A program made the position numbers and the translations under genes. From Sphingomonadales bacterium (GTDB taxonomy: Bacteria > Pseudomonadota > Alphaproteobacteria > Sphingomonadales > Sphingomonadaceae), in the NCBI GenBank assembly GCA_016721875.1, contig JADKHG010000002.1, forward strand, positions 62,001 to 126,000: DNA of 64,000 nt, in the 5' to 3' direction. Positions 18,166 through 27,817 of the stretch are shown here, piece after piece. Under the pieces are notes generated by a model. That model did not search any database. It saw nothing but the letters and a program-made list of their open reading frames with translations, and was not told where the DNA came from. Position 1 is the stretch's first letter; the number at the start of each line of letters is the position of its first letter.

Positions 18166-18247
18166 TGACCATCCCCCTTTTTCGTTGCGGTTCAACGCTG
18201 ACAAGGCATAGTGAAATTCGGGTCCATGTCGAGCGGGGTTGTAAAAA

Positions 18248-20119
18248 GTGCAGGCAACAGGTGGGGCAACCGAAGAATTCGACCGGCGCTATTCGGCATT
18301 TATCAGTTACCGCCATATCGCGCGCGACCGGCAATGGGCCAAATGGCTTGTGGAAACACTCGAAAGCTATCGCACGCCCAAAGCGCTGGTTAAAAAGGGC
18401 TTTGCCGCGCGGATCGGCCCGATGTATCGCGATGAAGACGAAAACCCTGCCTCCGCAGAACTGGGCGATCAGATTGAAAAGGCACTTACAGCGTCAGACA
18501 CGCTGATTGTTGTCGCATCGCGCGACACCCCCGGATCGAGCTGGATCGACCGAGAGGTTCGGCTGTTTCAGGAGATGGGGAAGGGTGACCGCATCCTTGT
18601 CCTGCTGGTCGATGGAGACCCGGCGCAATCCTATCCACCCTCTTTGCTGAAGGACCCCGACAAGGAGCCCATTGCTGCCGATGTGCGTCCGCGCCAGGAT
18701 GAGCCGGAAAAGCTGCTCAAGCACAGAGCGAAGCTGCGAATTGCAGCTGCATTGCTGCGCTGTGCTTATGATGACTTGGCGCAGCGCGATCAGCAACGGA
18801 CGAGGCGGCGGCGGACATGGATCGGAGCTGGTAGCGCACTAGCATTGCTGGTGGCGGGACTGGCGTTGTTGGGGATCGCGCGACAAAGAGAAATATTGCG
18901 GCTGGACAGGACGGCGGTGTCGATAACCAGCGCGACCGACATCAATTTGGAACGCGAATATGCCATGTTTTCCGCTCTATCGGGCAGCGGCTGGCCTTAT
19001 GTTGCAATCACACCAAAAGCTCAGGACATTTTACTCCCAAGAGCCAGGTTGGCAGCGGTTCATCAAATGCACCTTTGGCCCGGTAGCAGGGGTGCAACAA
19101 TGGTGGCTGCTCTGTCTGACGAAAAAATTGCCGTCGGGGCGGCTGATGGATCGCTCTATCTGGCGGGCGTCAATAATTTGCGGCGGGCGATGCCCGCGCT
19201 GGAATGCCAAAATTCGGCTGAGGGAATTCAACGGTGCGCGGTTTCTGCAATCGCCGGTAATAGTAACCGGATAGCTGCAGGCAGCTCTAGCGGCGTTGTT
19301 CGCATTCTTGATCAGAAAAGCGGTACCGTCGATGCAACTACCTTGGGTTCCAACAAGATCGACCGGCTGCTTTGGCAACCGAATGGTCAATTACTCGTTG
19401 CGGACGATACGGGGATACTCACGACCATCGTTCCGGGCCAAGCGCCGCAGAGATTGCCAATTCCTGCGGGGGCAGTCGCGAAGCTGCTTTCTGACACGGC
19501 AGGAAAAACCATCATTGTCCGCACTGATGGTCGGATCGAGCAGTTGGATCCCGGTGGACGGGTATCCGCTATTGCTAACTACGGGGCAGCGGTACGCGAC
19601 GCATGGTTGGTCGATGAAAAACTGCTGTTGTTCCGAACTGCAATTAACAAAGGGTTTGGCGAAACCTTGGGGGAAACCGCAATTTTTTGGGGCGGGCTCG
19701 ACGGTGCGAAAGTGATCGAATTCAAAATGGGGGGGACTCATCTTACGAACGAGGCTGATCAAGTTTTGCATCCTATCGGAATGAGCCCCGAATTTTTCTT
19801 AGGCAGCGGAACATCGATATCGCGTGGGAATTTGGAAGACAGCACGATAGAATATCTGGAACTCGACATGGGTTTTGACTTGTCGCAAAACCGCTATTTC
19901 GAATTTCAACACCGGGGCTCGTTTGCGCTTTCGCCAGACAAGCGTTGGCTTTACTCGATCAACAAATATTCGGGCGCGGTGTTTGTCCTCGACCTCGAAA
20001 GGCTTGAGGAAATCGATAGGCTATTCGCTGAAAGCGCCTTCCTGAAACGCGATTTGTGCGAAGCGGGAATAGCGCCGCTATTTGCCTCGCGGTCGGGCGA
20101 AAAAGCAAAATGCCCCTGA
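18248..20119 (+). CDS. TIR-domain protein with one TM helix and a probable beta-propeller C-terminus
   Basis: 623 residues. Residues about 13-130 form a TIR domain: YSAFISYRH at the start, RDEDEN in the BB-loop region, DTLIVVASRDT, and SSWIDREVRLF. Glu103 is in the position of the catalytic Glu of NADase TIRs. A single TM helix (about 191-211) follows an Arg-rich stretch, so TIR should be cytosolic and the 400-residue remainder outside. That remainder has repeated short segments (VAALSDEKIAVGAADGSLYLAG, IAAGSSSGVVRILD) like beta-propeller blades. Start is GTG; no earlier start is available. Whether it cleaves NAD or only signals is unknown. Confidence 0.7.
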   Translation: MQATGGATEEFDRRYSAFISYRHIARDRQWAKWLVETLESYRTPKALVKKGFAARIGPMYRDEDENPASAELGDQIEKALTASDTLIVVASRDTPGSSWIDREVRLFQEMGKGDRILVLLVDGDPAQSYPPSLLKDPDKEPIAADVRPRQDEPEKLLKHRAKLRIAAALLRCAYDDLAQRDQQRTRRRRTWIGAGSALALLVAGLALLGIARQREILRLDRTAVSITSATDINLEREYAMFSALSGSGWPYVAITPKAQDILLPRARLAAVHQMHLWPGSRGATMVAALSDEKIAVGAADGSLYLAGVNNLRRAMPALECQNSAEGIQRCAVSAIAGNSNRIAAGSSSGVVRILDQKSGTVDATTLGSNKIDRLLWQPNGQLLVADDTGILTTIVPGQAPQRLPIPAGAVAKLLSDTAGKTIIVRTDGRIEQLDPGGRVSAIANYGAAVRDAWLVDEKLLLFRTAINKGFGETLGETAIFWGGLDGAKVIEFKMGGTHLTNEADQVLHPIGMSPEFFLGSGTSISRGNLEDSTIEYLELDMGFDLSQNRYFEFQHRGSFALSPDKRWLYSINKYSGAVFVLDLERLEEIDRLFAESAFLKRDLCEAGIAPLFASRSGEKAKCP

Positions 20120-20129
20120 CGGCGCACTA

Positions 20130-20972
20130 TCAACAGACATAGGGCCAATCATCGATCCAGGCGTCCGGATGGCCGTCAAGGGTGACCTTACGATCTTCGT
20201 TGATCGGCTTCATGTTACCATCGTCGTCCTGGTTTTTGCCAGAAAAACGTAATTGCAGCGAGTTGCCCCCTGGTCCTGGACCAACGCCAGATAATCCCAC
20301 TGAGGTAGTGCCGGTGGCACTGGTGTCGTCAAATTCAGAGGGGAATTTTGCTGCCAGTTCGACACCATTGTCGCCGAAGCGGATGATCTGATAACCTCCG
20401 CAGAAATATCCCTGATTTCCGCCACCCCATTTGAAAAGCCCGGCTGTGTTTCCATCGGGCAATTTAACCAATTGCATATCCTGCGGTTCGCCCCAGTCAT
20501 TTCCCTGAATCGACAAAGGGAATGACTGGGCGAGGCTTTTGTCAGCGGCATTGAAGTAGAATACCGAGGTACGACCCGCGCAGGCGTGGCAATCCTGAGC
20601 ATTCACATGCGTGACAAGCAATACCAGCATGGCACCATTTCGGAATGCAACATAGGGTTGAGCATCAAGTAGCTCCGGCACGGCCCCATCATTGGCGGTC
20701 ACGGTTACCGTGCCCGGGGCGCGCCCGCCATAGGCAGCAGAGAAAAGTGCATTAAGCTCTTCCGCCGGAAGCATGATCGAACTGTCGAAACTCTGCAAAC
20801 CCGGTAAACCGGCACCTGCAAGCACTACTTTCGAAAGTTCGCCAGTTTCAACGGGCGGCGAATAGTTGGGCCTCGCAATTTCGGTGTCTTCCGGATTGTC
20901 CGAACAGGCTATCAGTACCGAAACGACCGATAATATGAAAAGAGATCTAACCGCTTTCCCGACAATTTTCAT
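20130..20972 (-). CDS. hypothetical lipoprotein
   Basis: 280 residues. The N-terminal hydrophobic segment ends in VLIAC, a lipobox with Cys23 as the lipidation site, so the product should be anchored in the cell envelope. The mature part is Pro/Gly-rich with two Cys-x-x-Cys-like patches (DCHACAG; YFCGG) and a closing YVC. No family recognised. It converges with the TIR gene, with ten bases between stops. Confidence 0.55.
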   Translation of the reverse strand: MKIVGKAVRSLFILSVVSVLIACSDNPEDTEIARPNYSPPVETGELSKVVLAGAGLPGLQSFDSSIMLPAEELNALFSAAYGGRAPGTVTVTANDGAVPELLDAQPYVAFRNGAMLVLLVTHVNAQDCHACAGRTSVFYFNAADKSLAQSFPLSIQGNDWGEPQDMQLVKLPDGNTAGLFKWGGGNQGYFCGGYQIIRFGDNGVELAAKFPSEFDDTSATGTTSVGLSGVGPGPGGNSLQLRFSGKNQDDDGNMKPINEDRKVTLDGHPDAWIDDWPYVC

Positions 20973-21049
20973 GGCCCCGCATATCCCCTAATGTTGCTCG
21001 CCTTTACAATTGCAAGCCGACGCGCGTTTCGCAAGGCCACAAATGCGGG

Positions 21050-21316
21050 TCAATCCATCACCACCCGCGCCACTTTATCCCGCGCGGTTGCCCCCGATAC
21101 CAGCTCAATCTGTTTGCGCGAACATCCCAGCGCCTTGGCAAGATGCGTGATCACTGCCGCATTGGCCTTGCCATCTTCGGGCGCGGTGCGGGTCCAGATT
21201 TTGAGTGCGCCATTTTCAATCGCGATTTTTTCGACCCGCGCACCGGGGACGACGCGCAGCCGCAGCAGGCCTTCGCCGCTGACCAGTTCGAGTATCGCTT
21301 CGCGGGTGATTGCCAT
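21050..21316 (-). CDS. DUF167 (YggU-like) protein
   Basis: 88 residues. The LRVVPGAR opening, EDGKANAAVITHLAKALG core and KQIELVSGATARDK end are the conserved blocks of DUF167. Function is uncharacterised across the family. It stands alone on the minus strand between a lipoprotein and prfB. Confidence 0.85.
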   Translation of the reverse strand: MAITREAILELVSGEGLLRLRVVPGARVEKIAIENGALKIWTRTAPEDGKANAAVITHLAKALGCSRKQIELVSGATARDKVARVVMD

Positions 21317-21435
21317 GCGCTTCGATAGCGGTATTGAAGCCGCGCCGCCACTGCCCTTGCAACCCGCTTTGACTTAAGCGCGGCTTGGGCTAAAGGCGCG
21401 GGCCTGACAGATTTTGCTGAATATGGAGTTTTCCG

Positions 21436-22563
21436 ATGCGCGCCGACGCACAGGCGCAGGTCGACCGGATCGACGCTGCGCTGAACCTGGTGAAAATGTC
21501 GCTCGACTGGGACCGCGCGCTGCGTCGCCTTGACGAGCTGAATGCGCGTGTCGAAGACCCGACCTTGTGGGACAATCCCAAAAAGGCCGAGGAAGTCATG
21601 CGGGAGAGGCGGCGGCTGGATGCGGCGATTTCGACGGTCAAGGAAATTGATGCCGACAAGACCGGCACGGTTGAACTGATCGAGCTGGCCGAGATGGAAG
21701 GCGATGAGACGCTGGCCAATGAAGGGGCGGCTTCTCTCAAAGAGCTTGCCGACCGGGCGGACCGCGACAAGGTCTCGGCGCTGTTATCGGGAGAAGCCGA
21801 CGGCAACGACACCTTTATCGAAATCCATGCAGGCGCTGGCGGTACCGAGAGCCAGGACTGGGCCGACATGCTGTTTCGCATGTACAGCCGCTGGGCCGAA
21901 CAGCGCGGCTTCAAGGTCGAGACAATCGAATATCAGGCAGGTGATCAGGCCGGAATCAAATCGGCGACGATTCAGGTCAAAGGCGATAATGCTTATGGCT
22001 ATGCCAAGACCGAAAGCGGCGTTCACCGACTGGTGCGGATTTCGCCCTATGACAGCAGCGCCCGTCGGCACACGTCGTTCAGTTCAGTCTGGGTCTATCC
22101 GGTGATCGATGACAGTTTTGAAATCGATATCAACCCGTCCGACCTGAAGATCGACACTTACCGCGCATCGGGTGCGGGCGGGCAGCACGTCAACACGACC
22201 GACTCTGCTGTACGCATTACGCACCAGCCATCGGGCATTGTCGTTGCCAGTCAGGTTGACCGGTCGCAGCACAAGAACCGCGAAATCGCGATGGGGATGT
22301 TGAAAGCCCGACTGTTCGAGGCGGAAATGCGCAAGCGTGAGGAAGCCGCTGGAACCGAATATGCGGCAAAGACCGAAATCGGTTGGGGCCATCAGATCCG
22401 TTCCTATGTGCTGCAACCCTATCAGATGGTGAAGGACCTGCGCACCGGCATCACCTCACCAACGCCCAGCGATGTGCTAGACGGCGATCTGGATGATTTC
22501 ATCGCAGCCGCATTGGCACAGCGCGTGACCGGTGAAGCGGTTGCGGTAGAGGATGTTGATTAA
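21436..22563 (+). CDS. prfB: peptide chain release factor 2
   Basis: 375 residues. Catalyses peptide release at UGA and UAA stop codons. The GGQ motif is at residues 248-250 (GAGGQHVNTTDS). The stop-recognising tripeptide region is RISPYDSSARRHTSF with Ser-Pro-Tyr at about 203-205, where E. coli RF2 has Ser-Pro-Phe. There is no programmed frameshift near codon 25, unlike E. coli. GGAG lies near the ATG at 21436. The Tyr for Phe change may be common in this order; I cannot check. Confidence 0.93.
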   Translation: MRADAQAQVDRIDAALNLVKMSLDWDRALRRLDELNARVEDPTLWDNPKKAEEVMRERRRLDAAISTVKEIDADKTGTVELIELAEMEGDETLANEGAASLKELADRADRDKVSALLSGEADGNDTFIEIHAGAGGTESQDWADMLFRMYSRWAEQRGFKVETIEYQAGDQAGIKSATIQVKGDNAYGYAKTESGVHRLVRISPYDSSARRHTSFSSVWVYPVIDDSFEIDINPSDLKIDTYRASGAGGQHVNTTDSAVRITHQPSGIVVASQVDRSQHKNREIAMGMLKARLFEAEMRKREEAAGTEYAAKTEIGWGHQIRSYVLQPYQMVKDLRTGITSPTPSDVLDGDLDDFIAAALAQRVTGEAVAVEDVD

Positions 22564-22642
22564 GCGCTGATCCTACACGCTTGCCTAATGCTCGCTCCAC
22601 CGATAGTGCCTCTTTAATTGAGCGATTAAATTGGAGAGTGTT

Positions 22643-23767
22643 ATGTCCCCCCGCCCCGGCCCGCTGAATGGCATCAAAGTTATCGAACTCGCCGGGATCG
22701 GCCCTGGGCCCTATGCTGGGCAGTTGTTGGCTGACTATGGTGCCGATGTCGTGGTCGTGGATCGCCCTAGCAACGCCGTGGTACCAAAGGGCATCGACGG
22801 ACGCGGGAAGCGGTCGATTGTGCTTGATCTGAAAAAGCCCGAGGCGATTGACGCCTTGCTCAAAATGGTTGCGGGGGCCGATGTGCTGATCGAAGGGCTA
22901 AGGCCCGGCGTTACAGAGCGGATGGGGGTTGGTCCCGACGCCTGCCATGCGATCAATCCGGGGTTGATCTATGGCCGCATGACGGGCTGGGGCCAGTCTG
23001 GACCATGGAGCCAGATGGCAGGGCATGATCTGAACTATATCGGCATGACCGGTATGCTCAACGCTATCGGCAAAAAAGGCGAGCCGCCCATGCCTCCGCT
23101 CAACATGGTCGGCGATTTTGGCGGCGGGTCGATGTTACTTGTTACCGGCATTTTGACCGCGCTGATCGAACGCGCACGCACGGGGAAGGGGACTGTCGTG
23201 GATGCCGCAATTGTCGATGGCACACACAGTTTGATGAGCTTTGTCCACGGCATGGCGGGACCGGGACTGTGGAACGTAGAACGCGAATCCAATCTGCTTG
23301 ACGGCGCGGCACCCTTTTATCGCTGCTACACCACCAGCGATGGAAAATTCATAGCGGTGGGCTGCATTGAACCGCAATTTTTTGCCGCGATGATGGAACG
23401 GCTGCCAATTGATGCAGAGGCCTATGGTCATCAGCAGGATCGCGGCAAATGGCCTGAGCAGCACAAAATGCTCGAAGCGGTGTTTGCCTCCAAAACCCGT
23501 GACGAATGGGAAGCGATATTTGCGCTGACCGATGCCTGTGTCACACCGGTGCTCGACTATGTCGAGGCGGCTGACCATCCCGCCAATGCCGAGCGCAAAG
23601 CGGTGGTGAAGGATGGCAAATGGCTGCACCCACAAGTCGCCCCGCGACTGGCCTCGCACGAAGTTGCAGACGGGTTTGTCATCGCAACCAAGGGGGGCGA
23701 TCATGCCTCGGTGCTGGCGGAGGCAGGGCTGGATGAAGCAGCGATTGCTGCGCTGGTTGAGGCGTGA
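22643..23767 (+). CDS. CaiB/BaiF CoA-transferase, alpha-methylacyl-CoA racemase-like
   Basis: 374 residues from ATG 22643 (a TTG at 22631 also opens the frame). Opens with GIKVIELAGIGPGPYAGQLLADYGADVVVVD and has the AMACR-type GHDLNYIGMTGML segment holding the catalytic His, followed by MVGDFGGGSM. The family either moves CoA between acids or racemises 2-methyl-acyl-CoAs; the GHDLNYI motif favours the racemase. It precedes a 2-oxoacid dehydrogenase E1 gene by about 70 bases, consistent with a role in branched-chain acyl-CoA metabolism. Confidence 0.85.
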   Translation: MSPRPGPLNGIKVIELAGIGPGPYAGQLLADYGADVVVVDRPSNAVVPKGIDGRGKRSIVLDLKKPEAIDALLKMVAGADVLIEGLRPGVTERMGVGPDACHAINPGLIYGRMTGWGQSGPWSQMAGHDLNYIGMTGMLNAIGKKGEPPMPPLNMVGDFGGGSMLLVTGILTALIERARTGKGTVVDAAIVDGTHSLMSFVHGMAGPGLWNVERESNLLDGAAPFYRCYTTSDGKFIAVGCIEPQFFAAMMERLPIDAEAYGHQQDRGKWPEQHKMLEAVFASKTRDEWEAIFALTDACVTPVLDYVEAADHPANAERKAVVKDGKWLHPQVAPRLASHEVADGFVIATKGGDHASVLAEAGLDEAAIAALVEA

Positions 23768-23835
23768 GCTGTGGTGGCAGGGTGAGACAACCCTTTTTGG
23801 TTCCATCCGTAACCAAATCGCTCTAATCGGTTTCG

Positions 23836-26031
23836 ATGTTTGATCGCCCGACCATCATCGACGAAGCCTTTGCAAAAAAAGTCCTTTCAGGCGATTTGCC
23901 GCCGCCGCGCAGCAACAGCCAGCCTGCGTCACCGCCCGCGCATCTGCTGATCGATTTGTTCGACAGTCAGATTATGTCGCGCCACTTGGATCTTTGGGCG
24001 CGGCGGTCGAAGGGAAAAACTTTCTATTCGCTGGGCAGTTCGGGGCACGAGGGTACCGCCGCAATGGCAGCTGCAACGCGGCAGAGCGACATGGCGTTTC
24101 TGCACTATCGCGACGCGGCCTTCCTGATCCAAAGGCGTAAGCAGCAGGGCGGACTAAATCCATTATACGATATGGCGCTGAGCTTTGCGGCCTCTGCCGA
24201 AGACCCGATTTCGGGTGGGCGACATAAGGTGCTCGGTTGTGCGCAGACCTACGTTCCGCCGCAGACCAGCACCATTGCCTCGCACCTGCCCAAGGCGGTC
24301 GGGGCGGCGCACAGTCTCGGCTTGGCAAAGCGGATCCAATATGATGGCGCGGCAATGCCCAACGATGCCGTAATCTTTGCCTCCTTCGGCGATGCTTCGT
24401 CAAACCATTCAACCGCGCAAGGGGCGTTTAACGCGGCCTGTTGGGCGGCGTATCAGCATTTGCCGATGCCAGTCATTTTCCTGTGCGAAGATAATGGCAT
24501 CGGAATTTCGGTGCGCACACCCGGCGGTTGGGTCGAGGCGAATTTTGCGCATCGGCCTGCGCTGCACTATGTCTCGTGCGACGGTGTGGACTTGATTGAC
24601 GCGCTGCGCGGATGCGAGGAAGCTGTTGGCTATGCCCGCGCGCGGCGCAAACCTGTTTTCCTCCACATGCGCACTGTGCGCCTGATGGGGCATGGCGGGG
24701 CAGATGTGGAGGCGACCTATTCGACGCTGAAGGACATCGAAGCCAATGAGGCGCAGGACCCGTTGCTGCACAGCGCGCGGATATTGATCGAGCACGCGGG
24801 GATGAGCCGCGAGGAAATCGTTGCCCGTTATGAGGATATGCGCGCGCGGGTCGAACGGGTTGCGGCGGAAGCACTGACCAAGCCCAAGCTGGAAACCAGT
24901 GCTCAGATCATGGAAAGCATTGTCCCGGATGTGGGTAATCGGGTTTCGCCACCCTTGCCCGATACCGCCGCGCGCAAGGCGCTGTTCGTCAAGGATGAGC
25001 GCAATCTGGCCAAGCCGGTGACTCTGGCAAAGTCGATCAACTTTGCGCTCGCCGATCTGATGCTGCGTTATCCTAACGTGGCGCTGTTCGGTGAGGATGT
25101 GTCGCGCAAGGGCGGCGTTTATGGCGTGACTCAAGCGTTGCAGGATAAATTCGGCGCGGCGCGGGTGTTCGACACGCTGCTTGATGAACAGACTATTTTG
25201 GGGCTGGCCATTGGCATGGCGCATAACGGTTTTGTACCAATCCCTGAAATCCAATTCCTGGCCTATCTGCACAATGCCGAGGATCAAATACGCGGCGAGG
25301 CGGCAACTTTGTCCTTCTTTTCGCGTAAGCAATATCAGAACCCGATGGTGGTACGAATTGCGGGGTTGCCTTACCAGAAAGGTTTTGGCGGACATTTCCA
25401 CAATGACAACAGTCTGGCGGTGCTGACAGATATTCCTGGGATCATCGTTGCCGTGCCAAGCTGTGCCGCCGATGCCCCCGCGATGCTGCGCGAATGCGTG
25501 CGGCTGGCGCATGACGATGGCCGCGTTATTGTCTTTGTTGAGCCGATTGCGCTATATCACACGACAGACCTGCTGGAGTCAGGCGATGGTGGTTGGACCG
25601 CCAATTATGCTGCACCAGATGCTGCGCAGCAAATTGCTCTTGGGGATTTGAGGCAATTTGGCGAAGGGACTGATCTTGCAATCCTAACCTATGGAAATGG
25701 TTACTATTTATCGCGTAAAGCCGAGCCGGAATTGCGCGCAAAGGGCATCGACCTGCGCATCATCGACCTGCGCTGGCTTCACCCGTTGAACGAAACCGAG
25801 ATCGTCGAATCGGTGTCGAACGTAGGTAATATTCTTCTGGTTGACGAATGTCGTCGCGCCGGTGGTGTCGCCGAAAAACTGATGACGATTTTGGCCGAAG
25901 CAGGTCGTGGAAATGATTGTAGTCGCCTGACTGCCGACGATTGTTTTATTGCCCTCGGCCCTGCTGCCGAACTGACCTTGCCGAGCAAGGATTCGATCGT
26001 CGCAGCGGCAATGAAGGCGGTTGGCAAATGA
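23836..26031 (+). CDS. fused 2-oxoacid dehydrogenase E1 (alpha-beta), branched-chain/2-oxoisovalerate type
   Basis: 731 residues, combining the two chains of a thiamine diphosphate-dependent E1. Residues about 1-345 are the alpha part, with a TPP-binding GDASSNHSTAQGAFNAA ... CEDNG motif. Residues about 390-731 are the beta part (ALFGEDVSRKGGVYGVT, FDTLLDEQTILGLAIGMA). It decarboxylates 2-oxoacids and passes the acyl group to a lipoyl E2, not present in this window. The N-terminal region lacks an E2-binding domain I can identify. The stop overlaps the next gene's ATG (ATGA). Substrate is inferred from resemblance only. Confidence 0.8.
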   Translation: MFDRPTIIDEAFAKKVLSGDLPPPRSNSQPASPPAHLLIDLFDSQIMSRHLDLWARRSKGKTFYSLGSSGHEGTAAMAAATRQSDMAFLHYRDAAFLIQRRKQQGGLNPLYDMALSFAASAEDPISGGRHKVLGCAQTYVPPQTSTIASHLPKAVGAAHSLGLAKRIQYDGAAMPNDAVIFASFGDASSNHSTAQGAFNAACWAAYQHLPMPVIFLCEDNGIGISVRTPGGWVEANFAHRPALHYVSCDGVDLIDALRGCEEAVGYARARRKPVFLHMRTVRLMGHGGADVEATYSTLKDIEANEAQDPLLHSARILIEHAGMSREEIVARYEDMRARVERVAAEALTKPKLETSAQIMESIVPDVGNRVSPPLPDTAARKALFVKDERNLAKPVTLAKSINFALADLMLRYPNVALFGEDVSRKGGVYGVTQALQDKFGAARVFDTLLDEQTILGLAIGMAHNGFVPIPEIQFLAYLHNAEDQIRGEAATLSFFSRKQYQNPMVVRIAGLPYQKGFGGHFHNDNSLAVLTDIPGIIVAVPSCAADAPAMLRECVRLAHDDGRVIVFVEPIALYHTTDLLESGDGGWTANYAAPDAAQQIALGDLRQFGEGTDLAILTYGNGYYLSRKAEPELRAKGIDLRIIDLRWLHPLNETEIVESVSNVGNILLVDECRRAGGVAEKLMTILAEAGRGNDCSRLTADDCFIALGPAAELTLPSKDSIVAAAMKAVGK

Positions 26032-27065
26032 AGGAAAAGCTGCTCGTCATATGCCCCGGTCGAGGCACCTATAATGCGACTGAACTCGGTTATTTGAAAC
26101 GCCACCATGCGACGCAAGGCGAGCTTGTTGCGCGCATCGACGCGCTGCGGTCGGCGGAAGGCCAGCCTTCGATTTCCGAACTCGATAGTGCCGAAAAATA
26201 CAGCCCCTCGCTGCACATGCCGGGTGATAATGCGTCGCTCCTTATTTACGCCTGCGCGCTTTCCGATTTCGCCGCGATTGACCGAGAACGGTACGAAATT
26301 GTCGCGGTGACTGGCAATTCGATGGGCTGGTATCTGGCGCTCGCTTGCGCTGGGGTTGTTGATCTTGATGCAGGTGCGCGGCTGGTCAACACTATGGGCC
26401 GTTTGATGCACGAAAAGGGGCAGGGCGGGCAGGTCGTCTGGTCACTCGCCGATGGCGATTGGCGGATTGAGCCAGCGAAAGCAGCGGTAGTTGACGCGGT
26501 GCTGGCTGAGGTTGCGGCGCGCGACGATCTGGCGGTGCATGTTTCGATCCGGCTGGGTGCGATGGTCGTTTTCGCCGCAGATGATGCGGGTATGAAATGG
26601 CTGATGGAACGTCTCCCCAAGGATGACCGTTTTCCTATGAAGCTGAACTACCACGCGGCTTTTCATTCGCCCTTGCTCGACCATATTGTGCCGCTTGCGA
26701 AAGCATCCAATCCGCTTGGAGATTTTGGTACAGGCACAATCCCGGCCATCGACGGTACCGGCCGGGTATGGTCACCCAAGGCCTTCGATCCGGCGGCAAT
26801 TTATGACTATACGCTCGGTGCCCAGATTAACCGTAGCTATGACTTCACGCGAGCCGTGCAAGTTGCTGCGTATGAATTCTGTCCGGACCGTATTGCCATA
26901 CTTGGCCCTGGAACAACATTGGGGGCACCTGTTGCCCAAGCGCTAATTGCCTGCGGTTGGCGCGGTCTTTCCAGCAAAAACGACTTTCAGTTGCGGCAAA
27001 AAGACGGTCCGTTGTTGATTTCGATGGGAATGCCCGAGCAACGTGCTTATGCGGTCTCCGCCTGA
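26028..27065 (+). CDS. FabD-like acyltransferase-domain protein
   Basis: 345 residues. The nucleophile motif is GNSMGWYLALA (Gly-x-Ser-x-Gly), and the second catalytic residue is the His in NYHAAFHSPLL, as in malonyl-CoA:ACP transacylases. It differs from FabD in having KEKLLVICPGRGTYNATELGYL at the start instead of FPGQGSQ. ATG 26028 overlaps the E1 stop, so it is translated with it. The acyl donor is unknown. Coupling to an E1 dehydrogenase suggests it handles the acyl product, which is inference. Confidence 0.7.
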   Translation: MKEKLLVICPGRGTYNATELGYLKRHHATQGELVARIDALRSAEGQPSISELDSAEKYSPSLHMPGDNASLLIYACALSDFAAIDRERYEIVAVTGNSMGWYLALACAGVVDLDAGARLVNTMGRLMHEKGQGGQVVWSLADGDWRIEPAKAAVVDAVLAEVAARDDLAVHVSIRLGAMVVFAADDAGMKWLMERLPKDDRFPMKLNYHAAFHSPLLDHIVPLAKASNPLGDFGTGTIPAIDGTGRVWSPKAFDPAAIYDYTLGAQINRSYDFTRAVQVAAYEFCPDRIAILGPGTTLGAPVAQALIACGWRGLSSKNDFQLRQKDGPLLISMGMPEQRAYAVSA

Positions 27066-27086
27066 ATCGCGTAGGAAAGGGTTAGC

Positions 27087-27794
27087 ATGGCCGAAGAAAT
27101 CGAATGGTGGGAAGCAGAAACAGTTGAGGAACTGGTCGATGCTGTGGCAGGCGACGTTGCTTTCATCATCGAAAGCGCGCTCGATGCGCGTGGTCAGGCG
27201 CTCATTGCGCTGCCTGGCGGCAACACACCCAAACCGATATTGGAAAAATTGGCGCAAGCACCTTTGCGTTGGAAAAATGTAACAATCATTCCCACCGACG
27301 AACGGCTGGTGCCTTTGGATAGTCCTTTGTCCAATGTCGCGATGTTGGCCAAGATTTTCCTGCCCAAGGGTGCGCGGGTGCTGCCGTATAATAGCGAAGC
27401 TGCAGATTATAAACTGGCGGGTAGCGCCGCCAATGCACGTTTGTCCGATCTGCATTTCCCGCTGGATCTGGTGTGGTTGGGGATGGGGGCTGATGGGCAT
27501 ACGGCGTCGATTTTTCCGGGCCCCGATCTTGAAGCCGCCTTTGCTGCAGGCAAAGATGTGCGTGCGATAGGTGTTGCACCTGACCCATTGCCATCTGAAG
27601 CTCCCGTAAATCGTGTGACTTTGACACCGTCGGCAATCGCGTCGGCGAGAACAGCTATGCTGGTAATTAATGGCGGCGAGAAGCGCCGCGTGCTTGAGCA
27701 AGCGATAGATGAGGGCGCAAAATCAGCGTTTCCCGTTGGGCGCTTGCTCGACAAATTAACGGTGCCGCTGGATATACACTGTCTGATGGACTGA
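27087..27794 (+). CDS. pgl: 6-phosphogluconolactonase
   Basis: 235 residues. It hydrolyses 6-phosphogluconolactone in the pentose phosphate and Entner-Doudoroff pathways. LPGGNTPKPILEKLA (sugar isomerase-like loop), PTDERLVPLDSPLSN and WLGMGADGHTASIFPG are the three conserved blocks. It lies 21 bases after the acyltransferase gene; AGGAAAGG precedes the ATG. No zwf or edd gene is next to it. Confidence 0.9.
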   Translation: MAEEIEWWEAETVEELVDAVAGDVAFIIESALDARGQALIALPGGNTPKPILEKLAQAPLRWKNVTIIPTDERLVPLDSPLSNVAMLAKIFLPKGARVLPYNSEAADYKLAGSAANARLSDLHFPLDLVWLGMGADGHTASIFPGPDLEAAFAAGKDVRAIGVAPDPLPSEAPVNRVTLTPSAIASARTAMLVINGGEKRRVLEQAIDEGAKSAFPVGRLLDKLTVPLDIHCLMD

Positions 27795-27817
27795 TCGACT
27801 GCCAAATTTGGTCGATC

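Noticed and set aside
21436..21520. Programmed frameshift in prfB as in E. coli
   Set aside because: The frame from ATG 21436 is continuous, with no in-frame TGA near codon 25.
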